Below, piece after piece: positions 35,866 to 43,591 of a DNA stretch of 64,000 nucleotides. Below the pieces are notes generated by a model that had not been told where the DNA came from, ran no database searches, and worked only from the letters and a program-made list of their open reading frames with translations. The position numbers and the translations under genes were made by a program. Every line of letters starts with the position of its first letter. Position 1 is the stretch's first letter. Source of the stretch: Azotobacter paspali (GTDB lineage Bacteria > Pseudomonadota > Gammaproteobacteria > Pseudomonadales > Pseudomonadaceae); NCBI RefSeq assembly GCF_042434745.1, contig NZ_JBHLSS010000036.1; one strand, given 5' to 3'.

Positions 35866-35970
35866 CGCGGACGCACGGGCTCGCGGTGGCGCGTCGGCGC
35901 CGCTCGTGGGGCCCGCCTTGCGAGGGCTTCGGCTGTTTGCCGGCAAGGGGCGCGCGGGCTCATCCGCGCT

Positions 35971-35999
35971 CATTGGCGAAGTCCTGACTATCGCCAATG
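35971..35999. repeat. Inverted repeat after cheW
   Basis: CATTGGCGA (35971-35979) and TCGCCAATG (35991-35999) form a perfect 9-bp stem with an 11-base loop, in the 341-bp gap between cheW and the first MCP gene. No T run follows, so a terminator role is doubtful. The GC-rich stretch before it (35900-35965) is loosely REP-like. Confidence 0.5.
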
Positions 36000-36093
36000 A
36001 ATTCGTTCCAAACGCGCTATCGACCCCACTTCCCGGCTTCTCGACCAGGGAAGCGTGCAAGTCCTTGCCAGGACCGGTTGCGAAGGCCTCATT

Positions 36094-36120
36094 TTAAGTT
36101 TGTCCACCATTTGCCGATAA
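36094..36120 (+). promoter_or_regulatory. Sigma-28 promoter of the first MCP gene
   Basis: TTAAGTTT, 11 bases, GCCGATAA, 87 bases before the ATG at 36207. The -10 is identical to the consensus. The receptor genes can thus be expressed apart from motA-cheW. Confidence 0.9.
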
Positions 36121-36206
36121 GACTGGAGAAGGCTCCCTTGGCGGGGAGGGCTGGCAATAGCATCTCGAAACTCGATAACCATAAGAACTCAGTAAAGGAG
36201 AGATGA

Positions 36207-37808
36207 ATGGGCAGTCCGACTACGAGTCAGAAGCTCTGGGGGACCCTGGTAGCCGCCTGGCTGGCGATGCTGGTGCTGGAGATCATGGCGGCTTGGATCA
36301 TGCGCGGCACGATATTCGAGGAGCGCCGGGCCAAGGTCGAGAGCCAGGTCGAAATCGCGCTTTCGGCGCTGGGGGATGTCGTCGCACAGGTCGAGCGCGG
36401 GGCCATGAGCCGCGAGGAAGGGCAGACGCGTGCGGCCCAACTGGTCAAAAGCATGCGTTACGACGACGGGCGCGGCTATTTCTTCGTGTTCGATGCCAAC
36501 ATGCGCAACATCGCCAATCCGGTCATCGAGACGGGCGCCGAGTTGTCGGAGTTCAAGGATGCCAGCGGGCGCAACCTATTCATCGATCTCGCCAACGCGG
36601 TGGACCAGGGGCGGGGGCGCGCCTATTTCGACTACCTCTGGCGCCACGGTGGTACCGGCGAGCTGGAGAGCAAAAGCTCGTTCATCCGCCTTTTCGAGCC
36701 CTGGGGCTGGTATGTCGGAAGCGGCATCTACATCGCCGATATTGACAAGATGTTCGTCAAGCGCCTGATCCAATCGCTGGTCGGCCTGCTGCTGGCCGGT
36801 GCCGTGGTGTCGCTGGCGATGGGCTGGGTCATCCGCGATCTCATGCGCAATCTCGGCGGCGATCCGCGCTATGCGGTGGAGGTCGTGGGCCACATCGCCG
36901 ACGGCGATCTGACTCATGCCCCTGTGTTGCGTCCCGGCGACAGCGACAGCGTGCTGGCTCACACCAACCGCATGCGCGAAGCTCTCGCCGACATCATCGG
37001 CAACATAGGCGGCAGCGCCCGCCAAGTCGAGGCCGAGGCCGAAGCGATCGGCGCCGGCAACGCCGAACTGGCCGCACGTACCGAGCAGCAGGCGGCGGCC
37101 TTGGCCGAAACCGCTTCGACCATGGAGCAACTGACCGCCACCGTGCGGCAGAACGCTGAGAACGCCGGCCGGGCTAGCGCCCTGGCGGAGAACTGCGCGG
37201 CGAGCGCGCACAAGGGCGGCGAGGCCATGCAGTCGGTGGTCGACATCATGGCCGCCATCCAGGTCAGCGCCGAGCGGATGTCGAGCATCGTCGATACTAT
37301 CGATTCGATCGCTTTCCAGACCAACATCCTGGCGCTGAACGCCTCGGTGGAGGCGGCGCGCGCCGGCGAGCAAGGCCGTGGCTTCGCGGTGGTGGCCGGC
37401 GAGGTGCGCAATCTGGCCAGCCGCAGCGCCGAGGCGGCCCGCGAGATCAAGGGCCTGATTGACGGCGCCGGTGGCCAGGTGCAGGCGGGCAACCAGCAGG
37501 TGCGCCGGACCGGCGAACTCATCCAGGCCATGGTCGCCGATATCGGCCAGCTCAACAGGCTGATCGGCGAGATTTCCTCGGCCTCCGCCGAGCAGAGCAG
37601 CGGAATCGAGCAGGTCAACCTGGCCGTAGCGCAGATGGATCACATGACCCAGCGCAACGCCCGCATGGTTCAGGACAGCGCCCAGGCGGCGCAGCGTCTG
37701 GCCCGCCAGAGTGTTCAGCTTAACCGGCATATGGTGCGCTTCGTCATCAAGGCCTCCCAAGGCGATCCGCGGAGGCGGAAACGCTCCGCCGGCGAACATC
37801 ACCAATAG
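36207..37808 (+). CDS. Methyl-accepting chemotaxis protein with a single Cache domain
   Basis: 533 residues. TM1 is VAAWLAMLVLEIMAAWIM. The periplasmic region (about 40-185) has the Cache_2 signature DDGRGYFFVFDANMRNIANP and PWGWYVGSGIYIADID. TM2 is LVGLLLAGAVVSLAMGWVI, followed by HAMP and the signalling domain with an intact tip (EAARAGEQGRGFAVVAGEVR). Single-Cache sensors of this type often bind small carboxylates, but the ligand cannot be told here. GGAGAG precedes the ATG. No C-terminal CheR-tethering pentapeptide is seen. Confidence 0.93.
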   Translation: MGSPTTSQKLWGTLVAAWLAMLVLEIMAAWIMRGTIFEERRAKVESQVEIALSALGDVVAQVERGAMSREEGQTRAAQLVKSMRYDDGRGYFFVFDANMRNIANPVIETGAELSEFKDASGRNLFIDLANAVDQGRGRAYFDYLWRHGGTGELESKSSFIRLFEPWGWYVGSGIYIADIDKMFVKRLIQSLVGLLLAGAVVSLAMGWVIRDLMRNLGGDPRYAVEVVGHIADGDLTHAPVLRPGDSDSVLAHTNRMREALADIIGNIGGSARQVEAEAEAIGAGNAELAARTEQQAAALAETASTMEQLTATVRQNAENAGRASALAENCAASAHKGGEAMQSVVDIMAAIQVSAERMSSIVDTIDSIAFQTNILALNASVEAARAGEQGRGFAVVAGEVRNLASRSAEAAREIKGLIDGAGGQVQAGNQQVRRTGELIQAMVADIGQLNRLIGEISSASAEQSSGIEQVNLAVAQMDHMTQRNARMVQDSAQAAQRLARQSVQLNRHMVRFVIKASQGDPRRRKRSAGEHHQ

Positions 37809-37892
37809 GACGAGGCGAAGGCCGAAACGGTCTGGAGCTGATCGTCTGGACGAGACACTCTCAATGTGGGCAGGCCGCAAAGGAAGGATGAG

Positions 37893-39626
37893 TTGAAATT
37901 ACTGAACAACATGACGGTACGTCTCAGTTGGATACTGATACTGGCATTTTTCAGTACGGTGGTGGTGGCCCTGGGCGCGCTGGGCCTTTACTCGGTTCAC
38001 TATGCCGAGCGCAGCCAGGAGCAGTTGCTCGACCTTGGTCGGCAGCAACAGGAGGATCTGCGCCGGATCGTCGGCTTGCAGGGTATCGCCTTCCGGCTGC
38101 AGGAGCTGCAGCAAGCGCTGGGCGACGAGCAGAGCCGCCTAGGGAAGGCGCTGCAGCGCGAGCAGGCGCAGCCCGGCGACACCCAGGCTCCGCCGGCCCA
38201 TCAGGTGGACAAGGCCCTGTTGGACGAGCGCCTGAACAGGCTGCAGGCGGCTTTAGCGGCCTTCGTCGCCCCGCCGCATGCCGCCGGCCACGAGGCACGA
38301 CTGAAGGCTTTGCAGGAGCGTTTCGCCAGCCTGCTCGACAATGGCCTGCGCCCGCAGTTGCAGGAACTGGTCCGGCGCAACCCGGCAGTTGCCGCCGAAC
38401 ATGGCAAGGCAGCCGGGATATACGGCGCGGCCTTCCTGGCCGACCTGGAGAAACTGGGGCAGGCGCTGGCCGGCGGCGAGCGGATGACTCAGGGCGAGGG
38501 CGCTTGGATCGAGACGGCGATCGAGTGGGCCATCTATGCGGCCCTGTTCGTCTCCGTGCTGACCGTCGCCATCGTGCTCTGGGGCGTCACGGCCAATGTG
38601 CTGCGTCCGCTGCAGCGAGTGGTGGAGCACTGCGAGCGGATCGCCGCCGGCGATCTGGCCAGCCGTATCGAGGTGTACAGCACCAACGAGATCGGCAAGC
38701 TGTTCACGGCCCTGGCCGACATCCAGCAGCGCCTGGCGCAGACCTTGAGTACCGTGCGTCACAGCAGTCGCCTGATCCACGAGGGGGCCCAGGCGATCGC
38801 CGAAGGCAGCCGCAGCCTCTCGACCCGCACGGTGCAGCAGTCCGCCTCGCTGGAAAATACCGCCTCCAGCATGGAGCAACTGACCTCCACGGTCGCCCAG
38901 AACGCCGACAACCCCTACCAGGCCAATGCCCTGGCCGACAATGCCGCCGAGGTGGCCAGGCGCGGCGGCACCCTGGTCTCCGAGGTGGTCAGCACCATGG
39001 GCCGGATCAGCGACAGCTCGCACAAGGTGGCGGAAACTATCAAGCTGATCGATTCGATCACCTTCCAGACCAATATCCTCGCGCTGAACGCTTCGGTGGA
39101 GGCGGCGCGTGTCGGCGAGGTGCGCAATCCGGCCAGCCGCAGCGCCGAGGCCTCGAAGGATATCCGTGACCTGATCAGCGCCTCGGTCGACCAGGTGGAT
39201 GCCGGCAGCAAGCTGGTCGAACAGGCCGGCGGCGCCATGCAGGAGATCGTCGAGTCGGTGCAGAAAATGGCTGACATCATGGACGAAATTTCCGCCGCGT
39301 CCCGCGAGCAGAGCAACGGCATCTCCCTGGTCGACAAGGCGGTGCTGGAAATGGATGCCGTGACCCAGCAGAACGCCAATCTGGTCAAGGAGACCAATCA
39401 GGCGGCGGACCAGTTGGTCAGCGAGGCCCACCGCCTGCGCGAAGTCGTGGATGGCTTTCGCATCGACACGGAGCCGGGTTTCTCCGCGTCGCGGAAAAAG
39501 GACGGCTCCTGGGCGCAGCGTCAATTCAAGCATGCCAAGCGTGAAGTGGCTCAGAAGGAGCTGTCGGCTACCGTGCGACAGGAGCGTACCTCTTCCGAGG
39601 CCGACGACGGCTGGCAGACCTTCTGA
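37893..39626 (+). CDS. Methyl-accepting chemotaxis protein with a deleted signalling tip
   Basis: 577 residues from a TTG preceded by GGAAGGATGAG; a GTG at 37866 would add nine residues. TM1 is LSWILILAFFSTVVVALGAL, with a mainly helical periplasmic domain (four-helix type) and TM2 AIYAALFVSVLTVAIVLWGV, then HAMP. The signalling hairpin reads LNASVEAARVGEVRNPASRS where receptors normally have AARAGEQGRGFAVVAGEVRN. Eleven tip residues that contact CheA and CheW are missing. The rest of the frame is intact. Likely a receptor that no longer signals, unless this is a local assembly error. Confidence 0.88.
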   Translation: MKLLNNMTVRLSWILILAFFSTVVVALGALGLYSVHYAERSQEQLLDLGRQQQEDLRRIVGLQGIAFRLQELQQALGDEQSRLGKALQREQAQPGDTQAPPAHQVDKALLDERLNRLQAALAAFVAPPHAAGHEARLKALQERFASLLDNGLRPQLQELVRRNPAVAAEHGKAAGIYGAAFLADLEKLGQALAGGERMTQGEGAWIETAIEWAIYAALFVSVLTVAIVLWGVTANVLRPLQRVVEHCERIAAGDLASRIEVYSTNEIGKLFTALADIQQRLAQTLSTVRHSSRLIHEGAQAIAEGSRSLSTRTVQQSASLENTASSMEQLTSTVAQNADNPYQANALADNAAEVARRGGTLVSEVVSTMGRISDSSHKVAETIKLIDSITFQTNILALNASVEAARVGEVRNPASRSAEASKDIRDLISASVDQVDAGSKLVEQAGGAMQEIVESVQKMADIMDEISAASREQSNGISLVDKAVLEMDAVTQQNANLVKETNQAADQLVSEAHRLREVVDGFRIDTEPGFSASRKKDGSWAQRQFKHAKREVAQKELSATVRQERTSSEADDGWQTF

Positions 39627-39634
39627 TGCGACCT

Positions 39635-39702
39635 GCGGGAGCGGATTCGTCCGCGACGGGCGGCGGAGGACAGAGGCATCGCGGGCAAACTCGTTTCCAC
39701 GG
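39635..39702. repeat. REPIN-like element (two inverted REPs)
   Basis: Left arm GCGGGAGCGGATTCGTCCGC (from 39635) and right arm 39679-39702, whose complement begins CCGTGGAAACGAGTTTGCCC. Both fit the Pseudomonas REP pattern (GCGGGAGCGGGCTTGCCCGC). It lies just after the second MCP gene. A further CCCTGCCG/CGGCAGGG hairpin at about 39745-39774 might act as a terminator. Confidence 0.65.
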
Positions 39703-39849
39703 GCCGCGTCTGTCCCGTAGGCGCCTACTCGCTGGCGAGCGATGCCCTGCCGGGCGCATCGATCGTCGGCAGGGACTCGGTGTCTCCCAGGTTCATGGAC
39801 GGTTCGCCAAAACGGATAATTGAAAGCTTCACGACACCGGAAAGAATTC

Positions 39850-41529
39850 ATGCGAAACAACGGCGGCGTCAGTGGACGCGAGTACGAACTGCAGAAAGAC
39901 GATTTTCTGATTTCGCGGACGGACCTGCAGGGACGAATCACCTATGCCAATCCGGCATTCGTCAAGGTCAGCAGGTTTCGCCATGAAGAACTGATGGGGG
40001 CTTTGCACAACCTGGTCCGGCATCCGGACATGCCGGCCATCGCCTTCGCCAACCTGTGGGAAACGATCGGCAAGGGGCTGAGTTGGAACGGCATCGTTAA
40101 GAATCGCCGCAAGAACGGCGATTACTACTGGGTTCGGGCGAATGTCACTCCCTATTACGAAGGCGAGCGGCTGGTCGGTTATACCTCGGTGCGCACCAGG
40201 GCCTCGCGCAAGGAAGTGGAGGTCGCCGAGCAGGCCTACCGGAGCATCCGCGAGGGGCGCGGCAGACACCTCGGCCTGCTGCGCGGAAAGCATGTCCCCG
40301 CTCTGCAGACCGAAATAGCCGAGCATGCCGCTGGCCAGCAGCATTTCGCCGGTCGAGACGATCAGTTCCAGTTGCATGGACAAAGAGCCCAGTTGCAGAC
40401 GTTCGAGCAGGCCGCGCCGCACATAGCCCTGGTGGAGACACTGTTGCGGTTCCAGTTGGGGCTGGTCGCCGCGGGGATGCTGTGGCTAGTCCTGCTGGCG
40501 TGGATGACCGTCCGCACGTTGGACCGTCCGCTGCAGGCCGCCATCGGCTTCATCGCCCAGCTGGCGGCCGGCAACCTCATGATGCGCATAGCCGACTACG
40601 GCAATGGCGAAATGGGCCAGATGACGCAGATGCTGGAGACCATGCGCAAGAGCCTGGTCAGCATCTCGGCGGATGTGAGCGGCAGCGTCGATACCCTCAT
40701 CCAGTCCGCGCAGACGATCGCCAGGGACAACCTGGACCTGCATTTGCGCACCGAGCAACAGGCGGCTTCCCTGCAGGAAACCGCGGCCGGCATGGAGCAG
40801 CTCACCGTCACCGTGGAGCGGAACGCCGCCAACGCCCGCCAGGCCAGCCGACTGGTCGAGGACGCGGCCGGAGCGGTGCGCGAAAGCGGCCAGGTGATGG
40901 GGCAGGTGGTGGATACCATGGGCATCATCACCGCCACCTCGCACAGGATGATCGAGATCATCGATGTGATCGACTCGATCGCCTTCCAGACCAACATCCT
41001 GGCGCTGAACGCCTCGGTGGAGGCGGCGCGTGCCGGCGAGCAGGGCCGTGGCTTCGCGTTGGTGGCCGGCGAGGTACGCAACCTGGCCAGCCGTTCGGCG
41101 GAGGCTGCCCGGCAGATCCGTACCCTGATCGACGACTCCTCGCAGCAGATCGTGCAGGGCGAGCGCCTGGTACGACAGGCCGAACGGACTAGCGCAGAAA
41201 TCGTGACGGCAGTCGCCTGGGTCAACGGCATCATCAGGTTGATCGCCACGGCCTCCGCCGAGCAGAACGGCGGCATCGCCCAGGCTGGCCAGGCCGTAAC
41301 GCGGATGGACGAGATGAGCCGGCGCAATGCCCGCCTGGTGGAGTCGGTGGTACAGCAGGTCGCCCATCTGGAGACCCAGGCGGTGCAGGTGCAGCGTGCG
41401 ATTTCCATGTTCCGTGTGACTGGCTCGGCAGCGGCGTTCGATCCGCGTTTGCCGGCCGGGTCCGACGAGGGCGAAGAGCGGCCCTACAAGCGACGGTTGG
41501 CTATGGGCCGGAAGAGGAAGACATCTTGA
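39850..41529 (+). CDS. aer: Aer-type PAS-domain chemoreceptor with an internal inverted segment
   Basis: 559 residues from ATG 39850. The N-terminal PAS domain (about 10-120) has FLISRTDLQGRITYANPAFV and YYWVRANVTPYYE, the Aer redox-sensing fold that binds FAD. The C-terminal signalling domain is intact (EAARAGEQGRGFALVAGEVR). Between them, residues coded by 40272-40414 read as an odd polar stretch rich in Gln, His and Ala (EIAEHAAGQQHFAGRDDQFQ). Flipping this 143-bp segment at its 9-bp inverted repeats gives a hydrophobic helix in frame. As written the protein has only one clear membrane segment (LVAAGMLWLVLLAWMTV), so its function is doubtful. Confidence 0.9.
   Translation: MRNNGGVSGREYELQKDDFLISRTDLQGRITYANPAFVKVSRFRHEELMGALHNLVRHPDMPAIAFANLWETIGKGLSWNGIVKNRRKNGDYYWVRANVTPYYEGERLVGYTSVRTRASRKEVEVAEQAYRSIREGRGRHLGLLRGKHVPALQTEIAEHAAGQQHFAGRDDQFQLHGQRAQLQTFEQAAPHIALVETLLRFQLGLVAAGMLWLVLLAWMTVRTLDRPLQAAIGFIAQLAAGNLMMRIADYGNGEMGQMTQMLETMRKSLVSISADVSGSVDTLIQSAQTIARDNLDLHLRTEQQAASLQETAAGMEQLTVTVERNAANARQASRLVEDAAGAVRESGQVMGQVVDTMGIITATSHRMIEIIDVIDSIAFQTNILALNASVEAARAGEQGRGFALVAGEVRNLASRSAEAARQIRTLIDDSSQQIVQGERLVRQAERTSAEIVTAVAWVNGIIRLIATASAEQNGGIAQAGQAVTRMDEMSRRNARLVESVVQQVAHLETQAVQVQRAISMFRVTGSAAAFDPRLPAGSDEGEERPYKRRLAMGRKRKTS
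40272..40414. repeat. 143-bp inverted segment bounded by 9-bp inverted repeats, within aer
   Basis: CGGCCTGCT (40272-40280) and AGCAGGCCG (40406-40414) are exact inverted repeats around 125 bp. The reading frame is open in both orientations and total length is unchanged. In the alternative orientation the protein reads GLLERLQLGSLSMQ and then a 20-residue hydrophobic helix containing LASGMLGYFGL, ending DMLSAQQAAPHIALVE. That looks like a normal Aer linker and membrane anchor. The present orientation therefore seems to be the derived one. Confidence 0.85.
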
Positions 41530-42389
41530 ACATCCCCGCATCACTATCCCCGAACGATCCTTTGGGGCGCGATCTGGTGCTGACCGATGCAGACTTCGAA
41601 CGCATCTGCCAGTTGATCTATCAGCGTGCCGGGATCGTCCTGGCCGCCAACAAGCGCGAAATGGTCTATGGTCGCCTGGCCAAGCGCTTGCGCCTGCACG
41701 GCATCAGTCATTTCTCGGAGTACCTGGAGCGTCTGGCCCGGCAGCCCGCGGCGCGGGAGTGGGAGGCCTTCACCAATGCGTTGACCACCAACCTCACGGC
41801 TTTCTTCCGCGAGCCGCACCATTTCCCGCTGCTCGCCAAGCATGTAGCCGGCCGCCGCGAACCGGTGAGGGTCTGGTGCGCCGCGGCTTCCACCGGCGAG
41901 GAGCCGTATTCGATCGCCATGACCCTGATCGAGGCGCTCGGGCCTCAGCAGGCTAGCCAGGCGCGGATCGTCGCCAGCGACATCGACACCGACGCGCTGG
42001 CCAAGGCGCGTACCGGCGTCTATCCGCTCAAGCAAGTCGTGGACCTGGACGAGCAGCGCATCAAGCGCTTTTTCCTCCGGGGCAGCGGCGGGTCGGAAGG
42101 ATTTGCCAGGGTACGCCCGGAACTGGTGAACATGATCGACTTCCGGCAGATCAACCTGCACGCGCCGCACTGGGACCTCGGCGGCCCCTTCGATGCGATC
42201 TTCTGCCGGAACATCATGATCTATTTCGACAAGACGAGTCAGGCGCGCATCCTCAAGCGCTTCGTTCCTTATCTGAAGGAAGACGGTCTGCTGTTCACCG
42301 GGCACTCGGAAAACTTCACCTACCTCTGCGACGACTTCAAGTTGCGCGGGCAGACGGTCTACACCCTCGCTCACAAGCCTGGGCGTTGA
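41526..42389 (+). CDS. cheR: Chemotaxis protein methyltransferase CheR
   Basis: 287 residues from a TTG overlapping the aer stop. The N-terminal helical domain (FERICQLIYQRAGIVLAANK) is followed by the SAM-binding domain (VRVWCAAASTGEEPYSIAMT and FDAIFCRNIMIYFDKTSQAR). CheR methylates glutamates on chemoreceptors. In enterics cheB, cheY and cheZ follow, but here the cluster stops and accessory DNA begins. Confidence 0.97.
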   Translation: MNIPASLSPNDPLGRDLVLTDADFERICQLIYQRAGIVLAANKREMVYGRLAKRLRLHGISHFSEYLERLARQPAAREWEAFTNALTTNLTAFFREPHHFPLLAKHVAGRREPVRVWCAAASTGEEPYSIAMTLIEALGPQQASQARIVASDIDTDALAKARTGVYPLKQVVDLDEQRIKRFFLRGSGGSEGFARVRPELVNMIDFRQINLHAPHWDLGGPFDAIFCRNIMIYFDKTSQARILKRFVPYLKEDGLLFTGHSENFTYLCDDFKLRGQTVYTLAHKPGR

Positions 42390-42757
42390 CAGCGTTTCTC
42401 GGGGGCGATGTCGATCTCTTTCTGTCGGGCACAGGAGAGGGGCCGGGCGATCGCATGAAAAGTCCATCCGCCGGAGCGTGTCGGGCGGTGCATGCTCGAA
42501 ATGTTGCCGGGGCGTCGCCGTTTCCGGAGATTTCGTCGCTCGCCTGGTTGCGTCGAAAGCGGGGATGTTCCGCGAGTCCGTCGTCGCGTGGGCAGCGGCG
42601 TCGGGGCTGAGCCGCTCCGCGCTCCTTTCCGGGCAGCGGCCGGCGCCCTAGGAAGGACCGCGGCGTCTGCCGGGAGCGACAACAGTCGGTGCCCATCGGG
42701 ACCCGCTTCAGAAATGCCGCCCCGCGCCGCGCGAGTTGTCGAAATGCGGCAGAGCAG
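42390..42757. other. Gene-free stretch after cheR
   Basis: About 370 GC-rich bases. Open frames on both strands give only Arg/Pro/Ala-rich translations without motifs or ribosome binding sites. No cheB, cheD or cheY similarity was seen. It looks like debris at the break point of the chemotaxis cluster. Confidence 0.5.
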
Positions 42758-43051
42758 CTACCAATTCCCGCGTGTAGCTATGCCGGGGGCGGTGGAGGTG
42801 TAGAAACCCAGCGCTAGCGCTTCGTCGCTGGTGTGCCGCTGGATGGCGGCCAGTTTCGCATGGCGTGCCTGCGGGGCCGGCTCGCGGTGCGCCTCGACGA
42901 TGGCTTCTTGCAGTTGCGTGCCGGGCGGGAAGTTCCGTTCATGGACGGTGGATTGGGCCGCTGCAGCGCCGCATTGGCGAGCTGGCGCGGCGGGAGGCTT
43001 TCGGCTGTCGGCGGCGGCCGGACAGCGTTCGCTGGGAGCGGATCGACCCAT
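42758..43051 (-). pseudogene. Possible C-terminal remnant of a solute-binding protein gene
   Basis: The end of this frame reads LQEAIVEAHREPAPQARHAK, then LAAIQRHTSDEALALGFYTS. This resembles the C-terminal part of peptide-type ABC substrate-binding proteins, where a segment like EAxxExDPxxRxxxLxxxQxxIxDEAxxLPLY is common. The preceding part is low-complexity and does not look genuine. There is no start site in place and no transporter neighbours. This is a weak call. Confidence 0.25.
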
Positions 43052-43080
43052 GCTCGACGGCGACCCGCCTCGCCGACTTT

Positions 43081-43497
43081 TCAGCCGGGGGTTTCCTCGC
43101 CGGGCGGCTTGCTGCAGGCCTTGGCGAAGGTCAGGATGACTTCGCGCACAACCTTGCGCTGTTCGACGGGCAGGCTCAGATAGGCCTGCAGCACCTCGCG
43201 TTCCTCGCCCTTGAGGGCGATTTCCCAGCGGCCGCGGTTTTCCTGGATTTTCTGCACCGCCTGTTCGCCGAAACGCAGCACCTGCGGCTCGACGCCTAGC
43301 CAGTCGGCCAATACCTGCAGCTTGTCCTGTTCTGGCAGCGAGTCGCCGCGTAGCCAGCGGCGCACAGCCTGGAAGGTGAGGGGACGGCCCAGATAGCGCA
43401 GATTGAACTCGCGCTCCAGCACGGAGGGGCGGGGCTCGTAACCCGCGGCGAGCATGGCGGTTTTCAGGCGTTCAGCGAACAGGGCTTTTTCGTTCAT
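43081..43497 (-). CDS. HTH (XRE/Cro-like) transcriptional regulator
   Basis: 138 residues. A helix-turn-helix lies at about 20-72 (LEREFNLRYLGRPLTFQAVR, RWLRGDSLPEQDKLQVLADW, LGV), followed by a helical C-terminus. It is similar to short phage-type or R-M-linked regulators in pseudomonads. Divergent from the broken methyltransferase gene 79 bases away. It may once have regulated that locus. Confidence 0.75.
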   Translation of the reverse strand: MNEKALFAERLKTAMLAAGYEPRPSVLEREFNLRYLGRPLTFQAVRRWLRGDSLPEQDKLQVLADWLGVEPQVLRFGEQAVQKIQENRGRWEIALKGEEREVLQAYLSLPVEQRKVVREVILTFAKACSKPPGEETPG

Positions 43498-43591
43498 ACG
43501 CCTGAATTTGAAGCTTCAGTTCAATTCTCGGTTGAACAGTGGTTTTTGGTTGTGCTGAATTGTTGGTTCAAGTCGATTGAACCGAACTGCC

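Noticed and set aside
39800..39849. Possible sigma-28 promoter before aer (ACGGATAA)
   Set aside because: The -10 deviates from GCCGATAA and no -35 lies 11 bases upstream.
38253..39941. 562-residue minus-strand ORF opposite the second MCP gene
   Set aside because: Antisense of a clear receptor gene; the Gly/His/Arg-rich translation has no family features.
39829..40422. 197-residue minus-strand ORF in aer taken as a separate gene
   Set aside because: Its convincing part is exactly the segment lying inside the 9-bp inverted repeats, so it is better explained as inverted aer sequence.
42371..42682. Minus-strand ORF after cheR as a possible chemotaxis gene
   Set aside because: Arg/Pro-rich translation with no similarity to CheB, CheD or CheY.
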